In this document: in pieces, positions 61,081 through 64,000 of the stretch
Numbering within the stretch: position 1 is the stretch's first letter
Layout: each line of letters starts with the position of its first letter
Program-made: the position numbers and the translations under genes
NCBI GenBank assembly: GCA_964541155.1
Contig: CAZIPC010000002.1
Coordinates: 386,431-450,430 of the forward strand
Length of the DNA: 64,000 nt
Reading direction: 5' to 3'
From: UBA4416 sp964541155
GTDB lineage: Bacteria; Bacteroidota; Bacteroidia; B-17B0; Aurantibacillaceae
The notes under the pieces: generated by a model
Seen by the model: only the letters and a program-made list of their open reading frames with translations
Databases searched by the model: none
What the model was told of the DNA's origin: nothing

Positions 61081-62586
61081 TTAGAAGAAACCTAATTTTT
61101 GTTTGTTGTATGAAATCAACATATTTTTTGTTTGACGATAGTGTTCAAGCATCATTTTGTGATTTTCTCTACCAAAACCAGATTTTTTATATCCACCAAA
61201 AGGTGCATGAGCAGGGTATGCGTGATAGTTATTTACCCAAACACGTCCAGCTTGAATAGCACGAGGAACTTGATAAATCTCATGCGCATCTCTTGTCCAA
61301 ACACCTGCACCCAATCCATATAATGTGTCATTAGCAATAGCAATAGCTTCTTCTGTTGTTTTAAATGTAGTTACACAAACAACTGGCCCAAAAATTTCTT
61401 CCTGAAAAATTCTCATTTTATTATGCCCTTTAAAAATAGTTGGTTGAATATAAAAACCACCAGCTAATTCGCCAGCTAATGAATTAGCTTCTCCGCCACA
61501 TAATACTTCGGCACCTTCCTCTTTACCAATAGTTAAATAAGATTTAATTTTTTCAAATTGATCATTAGAAGCTTGAGCACCCATCATCACTGTTCCGTCT
61601 AAAGGATGACCAACCTTAATAGCTTTAGTTCTTTCAATAACACGTTTCATGAATTTATCATAAATGTTTTCGTGAACTAATATTCGCGAAGGACATGTGC
61701 ATACTTCGCCCTGATTTAAGGCAAATAAGACAGCGCCTTCAACTGCTTTATCAAAGAATTCATCGTCAGCATCACCAACCGATTCAAAGAAAATATTTGG
61801 AGATTTACCACCTAATTCCATAGTAGCTGGAATAATATTTTCAGAAGCATATTGTAAAATTAATCGCCCAGTTGTTGTTTCTCCAGTAAATGATACTTTT
61901 GCAATTCGAGAAGATGTAGCTAACGGTTTACCTGCTTCTAATCCAAAGCCAGTAACAATATTTAAAACACCAGCTGGTAATAAATCACCAATTAATTCCA
62001 TTAAACACATAATAGATGTTGGTGTTTGTTCAGCAGGTTTTACTACACAACAACACCCGGCTGCTAAGGCTGGAGCAATTTTCCAAGTTGCCATTAGTAA
62101 AGGAAAATTCCATGGTATAATTTGTCCTACAACTCCCAATGGTTCATGTAATACTATACTTACTGTATTTTCATCATGTTCAGAAATTGTACCTTCTTCT
62201 GCACGAATAACTCCAGCAAAATAACGAAAATGATCTACAACTAAAGGTAAATCAGCTGCGCGAGTTTCGCGAATAGCCTTACCATTATCAATTGTTTCAA
62301 CTGTAGCTAAGTATTCTAAATTATCTTCAATTACTTGTGCAATTTTTAATAATAAATTACTTCTGTATGTAACAGATGTTTTGCTCCATGATGGGAATGC
62401 TTGATGCGCAGCATCTAGTGCTAATTCGATATCTTCTTTAGTTGAACGTGCTGCTTTTGTAAACACTTTTCCATCTATAGGAGAAGAATTGTCAAAATAG
62501 TCACCTTTTACTGGAGCTACAAATTTTCCGCCGATGTAATTGTCGTACTTACTTTTAAAGTTTGGTTTTTTTGCTAAATTTTCCAT
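61081..62586 (-). CDS. NAD(P)-dependent aldehyde dehydrogenase (ExaC/AcoD type)
   Basis: A 501-residue enzyme oxidising aldehydes to acids, probably acetaldehyde or a small aliphatic aldehyde. Catalytic Cys296 is in NQGEVCTCPSR and Glu257 in TMELGGKSP; PWNFPLLMATWKIAPALAAG holds the cofactor-site region. The length, GEVCTCPSR motif and the DUF779 and AraC neighbours fit the ExaC/AcoD acetaldehyde dehydrogenase group. It is divergent from an AraC regulator. The intergenic region holds operator-like repeats. Confidence 0.92.
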   Translation of the reverse strand: MENLAKKPNFKSKYDNYIGGKFVAPVKGDYFDNSSPIDGKVFTKAARSTKEDIELALDAAHQAFPSWSKTSVTYRSNLLLKIAQVIEDNLEYLATVETIDNGKAIRETRAADLPLVVDHFRYFAGVIRAEEGTISEHDENTVSIVLHEPLGVVGQIIPWNFPLLMATWKIAPALAAGCCCVVKPAEQTPTSIMCLMELIGDLLPAGVLNIVTGFGLEAGKPLATSSRIAKVSFTGETTTGRLILQYASENIIPATMELGGKSPNIFFESVGDADDEFFDKAVEGAVLFALNQGEVCTCPSRILVHENIYDKFMKRVIERTKAIKVGHPLDGTVMMGAQASNDQFEKIKSYLTIGKEEGAEVLCGGEANSLAGELAGGFYIQPTIFKGHNKMRIFQEEIFGPVVCVTTFKTTEEAIAIANDTLYGLGAGVWTRDAHEIYQVPRAIQAGRVWVNNYHAYPAHAPFGGYKKSGFGRENHKMMLEHYRQTKNMLISYNKQKLGFF

Positions 62587-62645
62587 TTTATATTTATGTT
62601 AGTTGATTAGTTAATCCAAGTTCGATATTCTTATCTCTAATAGGT

Positions 62646-62733
62646 TAGCACAAAACATTCAATACATAGCATTTTTTATTCAACTTGTTGTTTTTTCCAT
62701 TTTTTGGTCTAAATAGTAGCACAAATCGTTCAA
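62646..62733 (+). promoter_or_regulatory. Three AraC-type half-sites (TAGCA-N7-TTCAA)
   Basis: Three 17-base elements share TAGCA, seven bases and TTCAA in the same orientation: 62646-62662, 62667-62683 and 62717-62733. The first two start exactly 21 bases apart (two helical turns, the spacing of the araI1-I2 half-sites of E. coli), and the middle one begins with TAGCATTTTT, the same ten bases as araI1. They lie between the aldehyde dehydrogenase and the AraC-type gene, so the regulator at 62828 is the likely ligand. Confidence 0.6.
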
Positions 62734-62827
62734 AAAAAATCATTCAATTGTAATTCTATCTCAAATAATTGTTTTTTTATGTTTAATTAAATAATTTTAG
62801 TTAAATCAATTAATTACAGGAGTTATC

Positions 62828-63757
62828 ATGTCAGTAAATCATACTATTAAAACAGTGGCACTTTCAGATAAACGTAATCTGAAAACATTAGTTGAAAATC
62901 GAACCGCATACACTTTAGAGAAATGCGAATTAAATGTGTTTGAAACTCATGCATCTTCATTTATGGTTCCGCTCACGTTTAATGATTTTGTTGTAACTAG
63001 TATGTTACGAGGTAAAAAAGTGATGCATTTGTTTGATAAATCTGGATTCGACTATTTACCTGGTGAAACAGTAATTGTTCCGGCAAATACAACTATGAAA
63101 ATTGATTTTCCTGAAGCCCATGATCATAACCCTACGCAATGCACAGCGCTTGCTATTGAGGAAGAGCATATAAAAAGAACTATACATTATTTAAATGAAA
63201 GTTTTCCTAAAGAAACAGATAAAGATGGTTGGAAGTTAGATTATAATCAGTATCATTTTTATAATAATGAAGAAATTGCATTATTAGTAAATAAATTAAT
63301 TACGGTTTGTTCTAGTAATTCTCTTGGAAAAGATATATTGGCTGACTTAGCCGTAAAAGAATTATTATTTAGAATCATGCAAGTTCAAAATTTAAATACA
63401 ACAAATGATTATTATATAAATGCTAATAATTCTAATCCTCTGGCTTTTATAGTAGGTTATATTAAAGAAAACATTTCTAATACAATGAGTATTGAGGATT
63501 TAAGTAATAAAGCTTATATGAGTAAATCTACATTTTATAGGGTATTTAAAAGAGAGCTAGGATTAAGCCCTCAAGAATATATATTACAGGAAAAAATAAA
63601 ACGAGCTAAAAAACTACTAGAGAATCCACATCATAAAATTGCATCCATTTGTTCTGAAACTGGCTTTCAGGATGTAAATTATTTTACCCGTTTATTTAAA
63701 AAGATGGAAGGCACAACCCCTTATCAATACCGATTACAAGTTGTAAAACCTAATTAA
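62828..63757 (+). CDS. AraC-family transcriptional regulator
   Basis: A 309-residue regulator. The N-terminal part (to about 200) is a cupin-like sensor (VIVPANTTMKIDFPEA) of the AraC_N type. The C-terminal part has two helix-turn-helix motifs (MSIEDLSNKAYMSKSTFYRV, then KIASICSETGFQDVNYFTRL) and the GLSPQEYI and TTPYQYRL anchors. It probably controls the divergent aldehyde dehydrogenase and itself in response to an aldehyde or alcohol-derived signal. The ATG at 62828 follows AGGAG at 62818-62822, a Shine-Dalgarno rare in this window. Confidence 0.93.
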   Translation: MSVNHTIKTVALSDKRNLKTLVENRTAYTLEKCELNVFETHASSFMVPLTFNDFVVTSMLRGKKVMHLFDKSGFDYLPGETVIVPANTTMKIDFPEAHDHNPTQCTALAIEEEHIKRTIHYLNESFPKETDKDGWKLDYNQYHFYNNEEIALLVNKLITVCSSNSLGKDILADLAVKELLFRIMQVQNLNTTNDYYINANNSNPLAFIVGYIKENISNTMSIEDLSNKAYMSKSTFYRVFKRELGLSPQEYILQEKIKRAKKLLENPHHKIASICSETGFQDVNYFTRLFKKMEGTTPYQYRLQVVKPN

Positions 63758-63806
63758 AAGTTAATTGTAAAAATTACAAATTAGTTTATTTATTAATATT
63801 AAAAAG

Positions 63807-63878
63807 TGGCTCCGGTAGGAATCGAACCTACATCTAAAGTTTAGGAAACTTCTATTCTATCCATTGAACTACGGTGCC
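63807..63878 (-). tRNA. tRNA-Arg (CCT)
   Basis: On the minus strand a full cloverleaf folds: acceptor GGCACCG with CGGAGCC, D arm GTTC/GAAT, anticodon stem GAAGT/ACTTT with loop TTCCTAA (anticodon CCT), and T arm GTAGG/CCTAC with TTCGATT. The discriminator is A and no CCA is encoded. The acceptor pair 4-69 is A-A, a mismatch. Confidence 0.9.
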
Positions 63879-63915
63879 AATAATAATATGTTGCGAAGTT
63901 ACAGTTTAAAAATAA

Positions 63916-63942
63916 AAAAGCCACCCGACATTGGTGGCTTTT
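63916..63942. terminator. Rho-independent terminator between tRNA genes
   Basis: GCCACC (63920-63925) pairs with GGTGGC (63933-63938), flanked by A and T runs. It would end the tRNA-Asn transcript on the minus strand before tRNA-Arg. Confidence 0.75.
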
Positions 63943-63943
63943 G

Positions 63944-64000
63944 CTCCCTCTCCTGGGCTCGAACCAGGGACCCCATGATTAACAGTCATGTGCTCTAACC
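63944..64000 (-). tRNA. tRNA-Asn (GTT), 5' part outside window
   Basis: The 3' part on the minus strand shows anticodon stem CATGA/TCATG with loop CTGTTAA (anticodon GTT), T arm CCTGG/CCAGG with TTCGAGC, and acceptor AGAGGGA with discriminator G. About 20 bases of the 5' end lie past the window edge. Confidence 0.9.

Noticed and set aside
1..64000. CRISPR array, prophage, insertion sequence or integrase
   Set aside because: No regular spaced repeats, transposase, integrase or phage structural genes were seen.

Overview
The window is a 64 kb piece of a low-GC chromosome from a Bacteroidota bacterium, of the Flavobacteriales/Sphingobacteriales kind. Supporting signs are a secreted protein with a gliding-motility-type (type B) C-terminal domain for the type 9 secretion system, an S46 dipeptidyl-peptidase, a DAHP synthase/chorismate mutase fusion, the rpsF-rpsR-rplI order, several exact copies of the Bacteroidota -7 promoter box TAnnTTTG just upstream of genes, and few Shine-Dalgarno sequences. 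The species cannot be fixed from the window. It is mainly a housekeeping chromosome: no rRNA, CRISPR array, prophage or insertion sequence was seen.

Layout. 1-4320: two minus-strand LPS-core-type glycosyltransferases (the first cut by the window edge), then a divergent membrane/TPR protein and the aromatic entry enzyme. 4323-6579: a minus-strand operon of membrane J-protein, alpha/beta hydrolase and GNAT acetyltransferase. 6832-13328: a secreted protein, a biotin carrier protein with a Tat-type exported superoxide dismutase, then aspS, a TauE/SafE permease, mltG and a single-domain DEAD-box-like protein. 13339-20980: DUF1801, paaZ, a TPR-SpoIIE phosphatase, the c-di-AMP synthase cdaA and an ABC-F ATPase. 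21050-22177: rpsF-rpsR-rplI. 22499-33727: lytic transglycosylase, thioesterase, lipase, S46 and M28 peptidases, thymidine kinase, an amidohydrolase-fold protein lacking its metal motif, an RNA methyltransferase and an exported rhodanese. 33792-37721: the giant T9SS protein.

37966-45653 is a plus-strand run: PBP1A, then the two subunits of a 3-oxoacid CoA-transferase with a DUF2079 membrane protein between them, then a GtrB/DPM1-like and an ArnT/PMT-like glycosyltransferase. 45656-52959 holds wecB, radC, an MFS transporter, a TIGR02757 protein and a minus-strand operon of flippase-like protein, glycosyltransferase and a lone OppC-type permease. 52992-58150 carries ruvC, cdd, pdhA, pdhC, a small toxin-antitoxin pair and an enoyl-CoA hydratase. 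58215-60572 has an agmatinase-family enzyme, pdxH and YqgE. 60589-63757 is an aldehyde dehydrogenase, DUF779 and AraC regulator module with operator-like repeats. The window ends in tRNA-Arg(CCT) and a partial tRNA-Asn(GTT).

Common themes are cell envelope construction (LPS sugars, MltG, PBP1A, lytic transglycosylase, WecB), protein and peptide breakdown outside the cytoplasm, and CoA-linked catabolism (PaaZ, CoA-transferase, enoyl-CoA hydratase, pyruvate dehydrogenase). No clearly new multi-gene system stands out. The best leads are three AraC-type half-sites, two of them 21 bp apart, in front of the aldehyde dehydrogenase regulator; near-leaderless promoters; a pseudo-amidohydrolase; a one-domain DEAD-box relative; and the interrupted CoA-transferase operon.
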